Below are positions 9,527-18,244 of a stretch of DNA of 64,000 bases, piece by piece (position 1 is the stretch's first letter; the number at the start of each line of letters is the position of its first letter). The notes under the pieces were generated by a model. It did no database searches. It saw only the letters and a program-made list of their open reading frames with translations, and was not told the DNA's origin. Source of the DNA: Corynebacterium sp. (lineage in GTDB: Bacteria; Actinomycetota; Actinomycetes; Mycobacteriales; Mycobacteriaceae); assembly GCA_030527885.1 (NCBI GenBank), contig JAUMZY010000003.1:62001-126000 (forward strand), in the 5' to 3' direction. Both the position numbers and the translations under genes were made by a program.

Positions 9527-12397
9527 TTATTTTGCCGATCGCCGTACTGCCCGGCGCCGACCGCGCGCATTCGTCTTCGCCGTGGCACTGGTAGTGGTTG
9601 TGCGTTGTTGCCGTTGTGGCGCCGCAGGTTGCTGCTGCTTCTGCGCAGTGCTGCTGGTTTTGCGCACGGCCCGCCGCCGATGCCGACTCCGCTGTGGCTT
9701 TTCGACGTTCTCCGTCACCGTTTCCACTGGTGTATCAACCAATTTCTTATGCACCGCTCGGCGCCGGCGTTTAGACGCGGATGCGCGGCCTGCCGGTGCC
9801 TCTTCGGGCTCGACTGGTGGTTCTGGCGCCTCTGAAACCGCTGGCACTTCTAGCGCCTCGAAATCAGCCTTCACCGGTGGCACATCTGATGCGGAGTTGC
9901 CGCGGACTTTCCGATTCCGGCGCGGCGAGGAATTATAAGCCGCCACGGCATCGTCATACGTTGCGGGTAGATACTCCACTGCATCGGTTACTTCTGGTTC
10001 TTCTGGCTCTGGTGCGCCAACCACGGCAGCCGCCAACCCCTCGATAGAGGTTTCGGATGCTTTAGTCACCGTCGGCTCGGTGGGCTGCTTGTCCATGGCC
10101 AATGCGGCTGGGTGCCGCTTCGGATCCTGATGTGGCACCCCATGCTTGCCGCGTTTTTCTGGCCCGCTGTGGTGTTCCACGGGGTCGTCATGGATGAGCA
10201 CACCCCGGCCAGCACATTCTTCACACTCGGTGGAGAAGGTTTCCAGCAGCCCGGTACCCAACCGCTTGCGAGTGATCTGCACCAAGCCCAAAGATGTGAC
10301 TTCGGAAATCTGGTGCCGAGTGCGGTCGCGGCCTAACGCCTCGGTGAGGCGTCGCAAAACTAAATCCTGGTTTTCCGGCAACACCATATCAATGAAGTCC
10401 ACCACGATCATGCCACCGAGATCCCGCAGCCGCATTTGCCGCACGATTTCTTCGGCTGCTTCCAGGTTGTTCTTAGTGACGGTCTCTTCTAAATTGCCGC
10501 CCGACCCTGTGAATTTGCCGGTGTTGACGTCAATCACCGTCATGGCTTCGGTGCGGTCAATGACCAGCGTACCACCGGATGGCAACCAAACCTTCCGGCT
10601 CAGGGCCTTCTTGATCTGCTCATCTACCCGCAACACTTCGAAAGCATCCCGACCGTCGTTGGCGGATTGGTCGAATTTCTCCATTCGGTCCAGCAGGTCC
10701 GGTGCCACGGATTGGATGTACGCATGCATGGTATTCCACGCGCGTTTGCCATCAACCACCAGGGAAGCAAAGTCTTCATTGAAGAGATCCCGCACCACTT
10801 TCACCAGCATGTTGGGTTCTTCATACATGGTGACGGGTTTCGCACCCTTGGATTCTTTCTCCTTCGTGGTGCGCTCTTGGATCTGCTGCCACAGTGTGTG
10901 CAGCCGGTTGATGTCGGCCGCGATGGCTTCCTCTGACACGCCTTCGGCGGCAGTGCGGATGATCACTCCACCGTCAGCCGGCACTACCTTTTTCAGAATG
11001 TCCTTGAGGCGTTTGCGTTCCGGGGCTGGCAATTTCCGGGAAATGCCAGCAGATTTTCCACCCGGCACGTACACCAAGTAGCGGCCAGCCAGCGAAATCT
11101 GGGTGGTCAGCCGGGCGCCTTTTTGCCCCACGGGATCCTTGGCCACCTGGACAAGTACTTGATCGCCGGACTTCAGCGCCTGCTCGATTTTGCGGTGACG
11201 GCCACCCAATTTGGCGGCACGCCAATCCACTTCGCCTGCGTATAGAACACCATTGCGACCCTTGCCGATATCGACGAAAGCGGCCTCCATTGCAGGTAGA
11301 ACGTTTTGCACGCGGCCTAGGTAGATGTTGCCGGCCATGGAGGATTGGGTGTCTGAGGTGACGAAGTGCTCCACGAGCATATCGTCTTCTAGGACACCCA
11401 CCTGGGTCACTATGCCTGGGTGGTCGTGGCGTTGCCGTTCACGAACCACCATGGTGCGGTTGACAGATTCCCGGCGCGCCAAGAATTCTGCTTCGGAAAC
11501 GATGTGGCGTTTTTTGCGGGATTCTTCCCGCATTTCCACCCGGCGGCGGCGTTGGGCTTCGAGCCGGGTTGAGCCTTTGAGTGCGAGGGGTTCAGAGATG
11601 AAGTCTTCTTCGTCTTCGATGTCGTCGTCTGTTACCGAGATGTCTTCTGGTTTGCTGCTGCGTCCGCGGCCGGTGCCGCGTTTGCCGCGGCGGCGCTTTG
11701 GCCGGTCGTCCTCGTCGTCTTCTGCCTCTAGGTCGGTGGGTTCTGGCAGGTTGGTTGGGGTGAATGAGGGTGCCACGAAGAGTGGCATGGCGTAGCTGAA
11801 GGCTGGGGCTGCGGTGGGTTCCGGTTGTGGTTCGGATGCGTGTTCGACATCGGTCGTTTCAGGTAGTCCTGAATCTTTAGGGCCTCCTGAATTTTCAGGT
11901 GTGGCCTCGGTGTCGTCTGCTGTTGCTTCTTCGGTGAGGATGCCTTGTTCTAAGCGTTGGTCGATGTCGCGCTGAGCTTTTGCTTTGAGCTGGTTGAGTT
12001 CGTTTTCAACGTTTTTAACCACTCGGTAACGGAGTTTGTCAGCTTCGGTGAATTCTTCGGTGGCGGAGTCCACCCCTTCAGGTGCCCCTGATGCTTCAGG
12101 CTTCCCTTTCGCCGTGGTGTTTTTCTTTGTTGCGCGTTGTTTTTTGGGCGCAGTGGTTTTTTTAGCTGTGTTCCGGGAGCGTGCTGGTTTTTTCTGCTTG
12201 GCTGCTTCTTCTTCCAAGTGGTCAAGCAGTACGGTGGCTTCCACCTTGTTGAGGTTGGATTGCGCGGCTTTTTTCAAACCGATTTCCGCTAGTGCGGAAA
12301 CAAGTTCTTTGGAGCTGCGGCCCAAGTCTGCGGCAAGCCGGTAAACCCGAGTTTTATCGCCTAGTTTAGTGCGATCGTATGTAATTGTTTTAGCCAT
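9527..12397 (-). CDS. rne: Ribonuclease E/G
   Basis: A 956-aa endoribonuclease of the RNase E/G family, which matures rRNA and starts mRNA decay. The catalytic core spans about residues 320-745: an S1 domain (GNIYLGRVQNVLPAMEAAFVDIG), the metal-binding Asp residues in MTVIDVNTG (near 619) and VVDFIDM (near 664), and the zinc-link cysteines ECEECAGRG (near 728). It is flanked by long charged disordered regions, an acidic/basic one before the core and an Arg/Ala-rich one after it, the usual actinobacterial layout. Residues 1-60 resemble the IF2_N helical module found at the start of translation factor IF-2 (RVYRLAADLGRSSKELVSAL). The gene lies upstream of rplU on the same strand. Confidence 0.95.
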   Translation of the reverse strand: MAKTITYDRTKLGDKTRVYRLAADLGRSSKELVSALAEIGLKKAAQSNLNKVEATVLLDHLEEEAAKQKKPARSRNTAKKTTAPKKQRATKKNTTAKGKPEASGAPEGVDSATEEFTEADKLRYRVVKNVENELNQLKAKAQRDIDQRLEQGILTEEATADDTEATPENSGGPKDSGLPETTDVEHASEPQPEPTAAPAFSYAMPLFVAPSFTPTNLPEPTDLEAEDDEDDRPKRRRGKRGTGRGRSSKPEDISVTDDDIEDEEDFISEPLALKGSTRLEAQRRRRVEMREESRKKRHIVSEAEFLARRESVNRTMVVRERQRHDHPGIVTQVGVLEDDMLVEHFVTSDTQSSMAGNIYLGRVQNVLPAMEAAFVDIGKGRNGVLYAGEVDWRAAKLGGRHRKIEQALKSGDQVLVQVAKDPVGQKGARLTTQISLAGRYLVYVPGGKSAGISRKLPAPERKRLKDILKKVVPADGGVIIRTAAEGVSEEAIAADINRLHTLWQQIQERTTKEKESKGAKPVTMYEEPNMLVKVVRDLFNEDFASLVVDGKRAWNTMHAYIQSVAPDLLDRMEKFDQSANDGRDAFEVLRVDEQIKKALSRKVWLPSGGTLVIDRTEAMTVIDVNTGKFTGSGGNLEETVTKNNLEAAEEIVRQMRLRDLGGMIVVDFIDMVLPENQDLVLRRLTEALGRDRTRHQISEVTSLGLVQITRKRLGTGLLETFSTECEECAGRGVLIHDDPVEHHSGPEKRGKHGVPHQDPKRHPAALAMDKQPTEPTVTKASETSIEGLAAAVVGAPEPEEPEVTDAVEYLPATYDDAVAAYNSSPRRNRKVRGNSASDVPPVKADFEALEVPAVSEAPEPPVEPEEAPAGRASASKRRRRAVHKKLVDTPVETVTENVEKPQRSRHRRRAVRKTSSTAQKQQQPAAPQRQQRTTTTSATAKTNARGRRRAVRRSAK

Positions 12398-12771
12398 ATT
12401 TTTCCTCCTGGCGAGGATTCCTCTACCGCGTTTCCGGGCGCAAAACTGCTGGTTGCCGCCACGCGGAAACTAGTGGTAGAAGTCATCTGTGTCGTGAATG
12501 ATATTGAGTTTTTACTACAATGTGGCTTAGTTTCAGCGGTCCCCTAACCTAGCTGGGAAGCGAAAGGCACACCGTGTACATTGTTCCATAATTTTGTTGC
12601 TTTATCACTTAATGAAGCTAATGCTGCATATTTCCTTATTATTTAGCTGCATCAATGAGGAGCAACAGTGTTGAAAATAAAAAATTATTTGTTGGTTCGT
12701 ATTAAACCCCCGCAACCCCCACAGCCGCAGCACACTCCTAACCCCATATCCGCTACGTGTGCTCTAGGGTG
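12398..12771. other. Intergenic region before rne
   Basis: These 374 bp separate rne from the VOC gene. They are AT-rich in the middle and should contain the rne promoter on the minus strand and the end of the VOC transcript. I see no open reading frame with a ribosome-binding site and no strong stem-loop. Confidence 0.5.
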
Positions 12772-13143
12772 CTATATTTCTTGCACAATGCGCAGTAACA
12801 CCCCATCTGGATCATTAACCCATAATTCCCGCTGGGTGATAAACCCTTCGCTGGTCTCATAGGTGTAATCGTCAATATCCCGGTTGATAGGATAATTCAT
12901 CTTTAGCAATCGTTCCCGCACCGCAGCGACATCTGTTACTTTCAGTTTCATGTCAATGCCGTCGGTATGCGGCCGCACCCCGGTTTCTTCCAGCATGAGC
13001 TGCGTGTCGTCTAAGGATAGGTACACGAACAGGGGATCTTTGCGGCTAAACGCAACGCTAAACCCCAGCCCTTCTAGATAAAAGCTAAGGCTGGTGTCCA
13101 TATTTTCCACCAACACCTTAGGCACTAACGAGTTCCATTTCAT
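12772..13143 (-). CDS. VOC-family protein (glyoxalase/bleomycin-resistance fold)
   Basis: The 123-aa protein has the paired beta-alpha-beta-beta-beta pattern of a vicinal oxygen chelate domain: MKWNSLVPKVLVENMDTSLSF at the start and the closing GFITQRELWVNDPDGVLLRI. Single-domain members act as dimers and include glyoxalases, antibiotic-binding proteins and dioxygenases; the substrate cannot be told. I chose the ATG at 13143 because AGGGTGG lies about 10 nt upstream; an upstream GTG four codons earlier would overlap the response regulator. It begins 2 nt after the regulator stop, so the two are probably translationally coupled. Confidence 0.8.
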   Translation of the reverse strand: MKWNSLVPKVLVENMDTSLSFYLEGLGFSVAFSRKDPLFVYLSLDDTQLMLEETGVRPHTDGIDMKLKVTDVAAVRERLLKMNYPINRDIDDYTYETSEGFITQRELWVNDPDGVLLRIVQEI

Positions 13144-13145
13144 TG

Positions 13146-13748
13146 CTATAACCACCCTTTTGTTATTGCCGCATGTACTGCCTCATGGTAGTTACGTGCT
13201 CCGGTTTTAGCCATGACGTTAGATAAATGATTGCGCACAGTTCCTTCACTGAGGAAGATTCGATTAGCAATCTGGGCGACACTGGCATGGTCTTTAGCGG
13301 CGTTGCAAATCTCAATTTCGCGTGGTGTGAGCGGGTTATTTCCAGCCCGTTGTGCCTCCTCCACCAGGTGATTATCGAAAACTCGTAAGCCGTGATGTAC
13401 TCGGCGCACGGCGGTGGCGAGTTCATCCGGTGGGGTGTCTTTGACCACGTAACCACTGACACCGGCGTCTAAGGCGCGTTGGAAATATCCAGGCCGGTCG
13501 AAAGTAGTCACGATGATGACCGCACAGTCGGTATCGGTGAGCGTTGCGGCGGCTTCAATGCCGCTCATCATGGGCATTTCGATATCGAGTAGTGCTACAT
13601 CTATGTTGTGTTTTTTGACGGCGGCGGCCACTTCAGTGCCGTTGCCCACCTCGGCAACAACATCAATATCGGGTTCAAGATTGAGCAGCACTTTGAGAGC
13701 TCCCCGTACTAGGTCTTGATCGTCGGCGATCAGGACTCGAATGCTCAT
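13146..13748 (-). CDS. LuxR/NarL-type response regulator (DesR-like)
   Basis: A 200-aa two-component regulator. The receiver domain (1-120) has the acidic pocket DDQD, the phospho-acceptor Asp in LLDIEMP (about residue 54), a conserved Thr in VTTFD and Lys in VVKDTPP. The C-terminal GerE-type helix-turn-helix (about 137-195) contains LTPREIEI and LSEGTVRNHLS. It would bind DNA as a phosphorylated dimer. Both candidate sensor kinases lie directly upstream on the same strand and both are broken, so this regulator may now lack its own kinase. Confidence 0.93.
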   Translation of the reverse strand: MSIRVLIADDQDLVRGALKVLLNLEPDIDVVAEVGNGTEVAAAVKKHNIDVALLDIEMPMMSGIEAAATLTDTDCAVIIVTTFDRPGYFQRALDAGVSGYVVKDTPPDELATAVRRVHHGLRVFDNHLVEEAQRAGNNPLTPREIEICNAAKDHASVAQIANRIFLSEGTVRNHLSNVMAKTGARNYHEAVHAAITKGWL

Positions 13749-13990
13749 AGTATTTCCACCCTCGTCATTAGCTTTGTATGTTCCTGCGTTGCGGTGATTC
13801 CAACCACACCACCTGGTTCATTGTTATTGTGATTAATTGTGCAGTTAAATCCTAAAACAAAATCCCAGCTGTAGATAGGTAATTTGTCATGACTGGATTT
13901 GCTCAGATGCGCACAGGACACCAACAACGTGGTTTTTCCGGGGCGAAATACGTCGAAAAGCTACCCCCGAAATACTTTCTACCTAAAAAT

Positions 13991-14865
13991 TTATCTTGGC
14001 AGCACCGCAGTCACCGTGGTGCCGCCACGCTGATCAATATCTAATGTGCCGCCGGCTTGACTGATGCGCTCAGTCACCCCCCTTAAAACATTTCCATGCT
14101 TATTATCCCCCAGGCCCACGCCATTATCGTGCACCACCAATCGGTTATCACCAATATCAATAACGCACCGCGTGGCGTGCGAATGCCGAATCACATTAGT
14201 CACAGCCTCCCGCAGCACCCAACTAAATTCCGGATGCTGCAACTCTCCCGTGCGATTAATGACCACCGCAATACCCGCCGTCTCTAGGGCATGCTGGGCC
14301 GCCACCGTGTACCGCAACTCCCGCATGGCCTGGTGGGAAATATCGGTGATCTCTGCCGCCTGCCGCCGCAGCTCAGGGTTCACGCTCGTGCGTTCAATAT
14401 CCTGCGCCTTAGCCACCACCGTGGTCAACGATTTCCCCAATAATTCATGCACATCATGGGCTATTCGGTCCCGGTCCGCCTTAATTCGTTGCTGCTCTCT
14501 TGCTTTTCGACGGTGGTTGTCAAACTCTAATAGCAGGCGAGAAGCCAAAATGAACAAAAACGTATCCATCAAATCCATGGCGGTCGTCCGGAACGCCGGA
14601 CCATTAACAAATAAAATGAATGCGACACTACTCACCATGACCATCCCACCCCCCAACAAGGCAAAACGTAACTTTGGGATGCTAAACACCACAATGTGCG
14701 CCATGTACGGCACCAAAGCCCGCACCGCATAAATATGCACAATGCCCCACAACAATAAACAGGCCACAAACCAATCACCATGGTTGGTTAAATTGACGAG
14801 AGTAAGCACCCCCAGATCAACCACACCATGCTGAACATCATTGTGGCGGTGTCATAACGCCGCAT
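13991..14865 (-). pseudogene. DesK-like sensor histidine kinase 1, N-terminal frameshift
   Basis: From ATG 14865 (GAGAGG upstream) the sequence reads MRRYDTATMMFSMVWLIWG, clearly matching the start of kinase 2, then hits a stop. Adding one G to the GGGGG run at about 14801-14805 restores the frame into VLTLVNLTNHGDWF and the rest. The remainder is complete: membrane segments, HisKA_3 box with the phospho-His in RIAHDVHELLG, N-box REAVTNVIRHSHA, G1 VHDNGVGLG and G2 RGVTERI. A shortened protein from GTG 14824 is conceivable, because it would keep most of the membrane domain and the whole catalytic core. Confidence 0.7.
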
Positions 14866-14886
14866 ATATTCACGCCTCTCGTGGGA

Positions 14887-15905
14887 TTAATGCAATCGGG
14901 TTTTTATGGTTGTGCCATTATCATGATTGAGCTCAAACGTACCGCCCGTTCGGGTAATATGCTCAGCAACCTCGTGAAACTCAGCACCCCGATCCACAAT
15001 TGTTCCTTCTACCCCATTATCGCTAATACTGATCTCGTCATTACTGATCGTGATGACACACTGCGTCGCCCCGGAATACCGAATAATATTCGTCACCGCA
15101 GTACGCGACACCCAACTAAACTTCCAATGCCGCACCTCCCCCTGCTGCTGCACCACCACCTGGATACCCGCAGCCAACAATGCCTGCCGCGCTGCCTCTA
15201 TCTCCTCCGCCATCGACCGGCACCGCAACTGCGCCACCGTATACCGCAACTCACTAATAGCCTGCCGCGAAATTGCCGTAATCTCCGCAGCCCGATCCTT
15301 ATCTGCCGGATCCGGCGACAACCGCTCAATAATCTGCGCCTTCAACGCCACCACCGTCAACGACTGCCCCAACAAATCATGTATATCCCGCGCAATCCGA
15401 TCCCGATCCGCATCCTGCCGCACCTTACTATCAACCCGCCCCTGCTGCTCATTCAACTCCATGGTTGCCCGACTCACAATCACATAACCCGACAACACCA
15501 CCAACACCGTGATGATGCGAATCGGCGGTTTATCCCCCACAAAACTCACCATGCTGGCCAAAACACCACCCCCACCCCACTCAACAAGGCAGTTTTAAAA
15601 TCCGGCAGCATAAACACAAAGGTATTCACCAAATACGATGTAATAAACAACAGCGCCGACCCCGGCAACAACACCCACAAAACCACCGTTATGCCCAATT
15701 GTGCCGCTATGGTCAAGGCAAAAATCCATCACGTGATACGCGGAACCAACATGAACACCAACCAGTGGACCCCACAAAACACCAGCCATGCCACCACCGC
15801 AGGAATAAACACCCCCCGCACTGATCCGGTATATCCCACGCTCACTAGTCCCCACACCACCCAAATGGCAGAAAAACCCATGGTAGTTTTATCAAAGCGC
15901 CGCAT
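14887..15905 (-). pseudogene. DesK-like sensor histidine kinase 2, nonsense plus frameshift
   Basis: The intended start is ATG 15905 (MRRFDKTTMGFSAIWVVWG). The membrane domain is cut by an in-frame TGA near 15734 (after LVPRIT) and by a frame change near 15560, just before MVSFVGDKPPIRI. The catalytic half is intact as a 224-aa frame: phospho-His in RIARDIHDLLG, N-box RTAVTNIIRYSGA, G1 ISDNGVEG. It is a paralogue of kinase 1, from which it is separated by about 20 bp, so the pair arose by tandem duplication. Function as a membrane sensor is unlikely. Confidence 0.75.
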
Positions 15906-15961
15906 AATTTAAGGGTACGGCCTGTCCCAACCCCCACACCATACAATTTGTCACGCGAAAA

Positions 15962-15988
15962 ATCCCGGTGGCACACACCAACCGGGAT
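15962..15988 (-). terminator. Terminator after ndk
   Basis: ATCCCGGT / ACCGGGAT (15962-15969, 15981-15988) forms an 8-bp stem followed on the minus strand by TTTTTCG, 18 bp past the ndk stop. Confidence 0.8.
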
Positions 15989-16005
15989 CACTCGCAACAC
16001 AACGG

Positions 16006-16416
16006 TTATAGATTCGGGAACCAAATGGCAATCTCCCGGGCCGCCGACTCCGGCGAATCCGAACCATGCACCACATTCTCAGCAACATTCAACGCAAAAT
16101 CACCCCGAATGGTACCCGGCGTTGCCTTCGCCACCGGATCCGTACCACCAGCAAGCTGCCGCCACGCATCAATAGCCCGCGGGCCCTCCGCAACCCCAGC
16201 AACCAACGGTGCCGACGTGATGAACTCAACCAATTCCCCAAAGAATGGTTTATCACTGTGCTCTGCGTAGTGCTTCTTGGCAGTCTCTTGATCCGCAACC
16301 CGCAAATCCAAAGCCACCAACTTCAAACCTTTACGCTCAATACGGGCAATAATCTCACCCACATGGCCATTTTTCACACCATCCGGCTTAATCAAAATCA
16401 GGGTACGTTCAGTCAT
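16006..16416 (-). CDS. ndk: Nucleoside diphosphate kinase
   Basis: Ndk exchanges the terminal phosphate between nucleoside tri- and diphosphates through a phospho-histidine. The 136-aa protein begins [13 protein letters not shown] and has the usual substrate loop; the active-site His lies in the NVVHGSDS motif (about residue 117). The start at 16416 is preferred over an upstream in-frame codon because it matches the family's normal N terminus. It sits alone between the kinase pseudogenes and a divergent membrane-protein gene. Confidence 0.97.
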   Translation of the reverse strand: MTERTLILIKPDGVKNGHVGEIIARIERKGLKLVALDLRVADQETAKKHYAEHSDKPFFGELVEFITSAPLVAGVAEGPRAIDAWRQLAGGTDPVAKATPGTIRGDFALNVAENVVHGSDSPESAAREIAIWFPNL

Positions 16417-16578
16417 GAATAAAAACTCTACCGACAAAACCATATTTAACGAAACCTACCTACCACTACCCCCCAACCCCACCACCACATGGGAGTAGCA
16501 AAAACCCTAATACCCCTGAACGATAACCAATAGATAACTTCTTTCGCAGAAACGGCAGCACATGTTTATCCTGTCACC

Positions 16579-17916
16579 ATGAGCACCCAGCCCTTGGCTC
16601 ACATTCACAACTATTCAGCCCTCAACCTCCGCAGCACCCGCCACTACATGATCCTTTGGTGGCTCCTAGCTGCCATTTTGGTACCCAACATTGGGCTACT
16701 CTTCCGCCCCATGTTCGGCCTCTACGGCTGGGTCTTCTACGGCCTCGTCTTCCAATCAACCCTCTTCATTCCCCTGCTCATCCTCATGGGCACCATATTC
16801 TGGATCTTCCCACCCAGCTACAGACACCTATGGCCAGAACTGCGCATCCCCTTCTGCTTCTTCTGGACCATGATCCTGCTAGAAATCTGGCTACCCACCG
16901 ACACGGTCGACGACACCCACCAATACTTCCCCCTGGTCGCATGGCTCACCCGCCACAATGTTCCCAACGCCTGGGCCACCTGCGCCACCATCGTCGGCAC
17001 CTTGGCGCTCATAAGTTACGGTTACATACTGGCCCGAGCAATCCACGCTCGCCGCAACCACAACCCCCACGCCGAACCCCACCCCCGGCCGGTCCGCAGC
17101 GCCCGCCACACCATGGTATTAGCCTGGATCAGCACCGCCGTCGTCGGCTTCTACGGTATAGCGCTCACCCATATTAGAATCCGCGCCTGGCTGGGCGCCG
17201 AACTCGGCTTCACACTCGTGCTACCGCCCATGGGAATCGCCATTGTCCCCACCCTTTCGCTCCTCGGAATGGTGCTCCTGGCTTTCCCCAAAACCACCCC
17301 CAACCTTTGGCACAGAATCAGAATCCCCTACTGCATTTTCTGGGCTATGGCCTTCACCATTGTGTGGTTTGCTGGTGATTACTTTACCGACTGGTGGCGC
17401 ATCCCCACCCTCATGACCATCGTCTCTCACACCGGCCGCAACATCGTGCGCCCTTTGGCGTTGGCCATCGCCAGCCCGCTGCTGCTCATTGCGTTGATAA
17501 ACCTCGGCATTATCTTCACCCTTGGGATCCGCAGCCGCAGGGCAGCCCGGCGCGCCAGCACCGAGACGGACACCACCGAAACCAGCACCACCGAGACAGG
17601 AACCAATACCGCCGAAGCCGCGCACAAAGCCACCCAACCGAAACGCAAAGCGAACCAAGCAACAAACCACCGGGCAAACCGCAACCCCCCGCAGGCCCGC
17701 CAACGCCGCAAAGCTAGACCCCAACAACCCACAACCAACCAGACCAGCACCAAACACCCCACAACTAAGCAAGCCGCAACCAACCAGGCCGCGGCTCAAC
17801 AAAACGCACCTCAGAAAGCTACATGTGCTGGGTTGTCAGCAACCCCCGCTTCATCCGCTCCAGCAGGTTCTTCCGCAGGTACAAAACGTACCACCAGACC
17901 AAAGCGAAGAAGATAG
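16579..17916 (+). CDS. Integral membrane protein with internal duplication and basic tail
   Basis: A 445-aa protein of unknown function. Residues 1-315 hold about eight membrane segments arranged as two homologous halves: HYMILWWL...LWPELRIPFCFFWTM in the first and HTMVLAWI...LWHRIRIPYCIFWAM in the second. The last 130 residues are a low-complexity Thr/Lys/Arg/Gln/Ala-rich cytoplasmic tail. The last 33 codons overlap, on the opposite strand, the end of the DUF4233 gene by 98 bp, so this tail segment is the antisense of another coding sequence and may have been gained by loss of an earlier stop. It is divergent from ndk. Confidence 0.7.
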   Translation: MSTQPLAHIHNYSALNLRSTRHYMILWWLLAAILVPNIGLLFRPMFGLYGWVFYGLVFQSTLFIPLLILMGTIFWIFPPSYRHLWPELRIPFCFFWTMILLEIWLPTDTVDDTHQYFPLVAWLTRHNVPNAWATCATIVGTLALISYGYILARAIHARRNHNPHAEPHPRPVRSARHTMVLAWISTAVVGFYGIALTHIRIRAWLGAELGFTLVLPPMGIAIVPTLSLLGMVLLAFPKTTPNLWHRIRIPYCIFWAMAFTIVWFAGDYFTDWWRIPTLMTIVSHTGRNIVRPLALAIASPLLLIALINLGIIFTLGIRSRRAARRASTETDTTETSTTETGTNTAEAAHKATQPKRKANQATNHRANRNPPQARQRRKARPQQPTTNQTSTKHPTTKQAATNQAAAQQNAPQKATCAGLSATPASSAPAGSSAGTKRTTRPKRRR

Positions 17917-18244
17917 CCACCACTCCCATCGACGGGTGGATAAAGAACCCCAGCAGAGCAATCACCTGCAACGCAATATCCGCCTTGATGGCCCACGCTT
18001 TCCCCTGGAAAAAGCTCATCACCAGCATGGCTGTGGCCAGCACCGTGACGGACACCCAGTTGAAAGTCGTCCAGTACGAACCATTATCCACCCGCAGGAT
18101 AACCGTCAACACCAGGTAAAACGTGGTGGCTTCCATGCCCATGGTGCCGGCCATGACCCCGCGCAGACCCTTCATGGGGTCTTTAACGGGTTCGTGTCCT
18201 GGGCCTAGTGGCCCGTACTCCACATTCTTGGGGTCCTCGCTCAT
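17819..18244 (-). CDS. DUF4233 membrane protein
   Basis: A 141-aa protein with four predicted membrane segments and the conserved start region GPGHEPVKDPMKGLRGVMAGTM typical of DUF4233 proteins, which lie next to folC in most corynebacteria and mycobacteria. Its role is unknown. It overlaps the folC stop by 4 bp (ATGA), so the two are translationally coupled. Its 3' end overlaps the convergent membrane-protein gene by 98 bp. Confidence 0.88.
   Translation of the reverse strand: MSEDPKNVEYGPLGPGHEPVKDPMKGLRGVMAGTMGMEATTFYLVLTVILRVDNGSYWTTFNWVSVTVLATAMLVMSFFQGKAWAIKADIALQVIALLGFFIHPSMGVVAIFFALVWWYVLYLRKNLLERMKRGLLTTQHM

Noticed and set aside
14881..15912. 343-codon plus-strand frame
   Set aside because: Antisense to the second sensor kinase remnant; the conserved kinase motifs lie on the minus strand.
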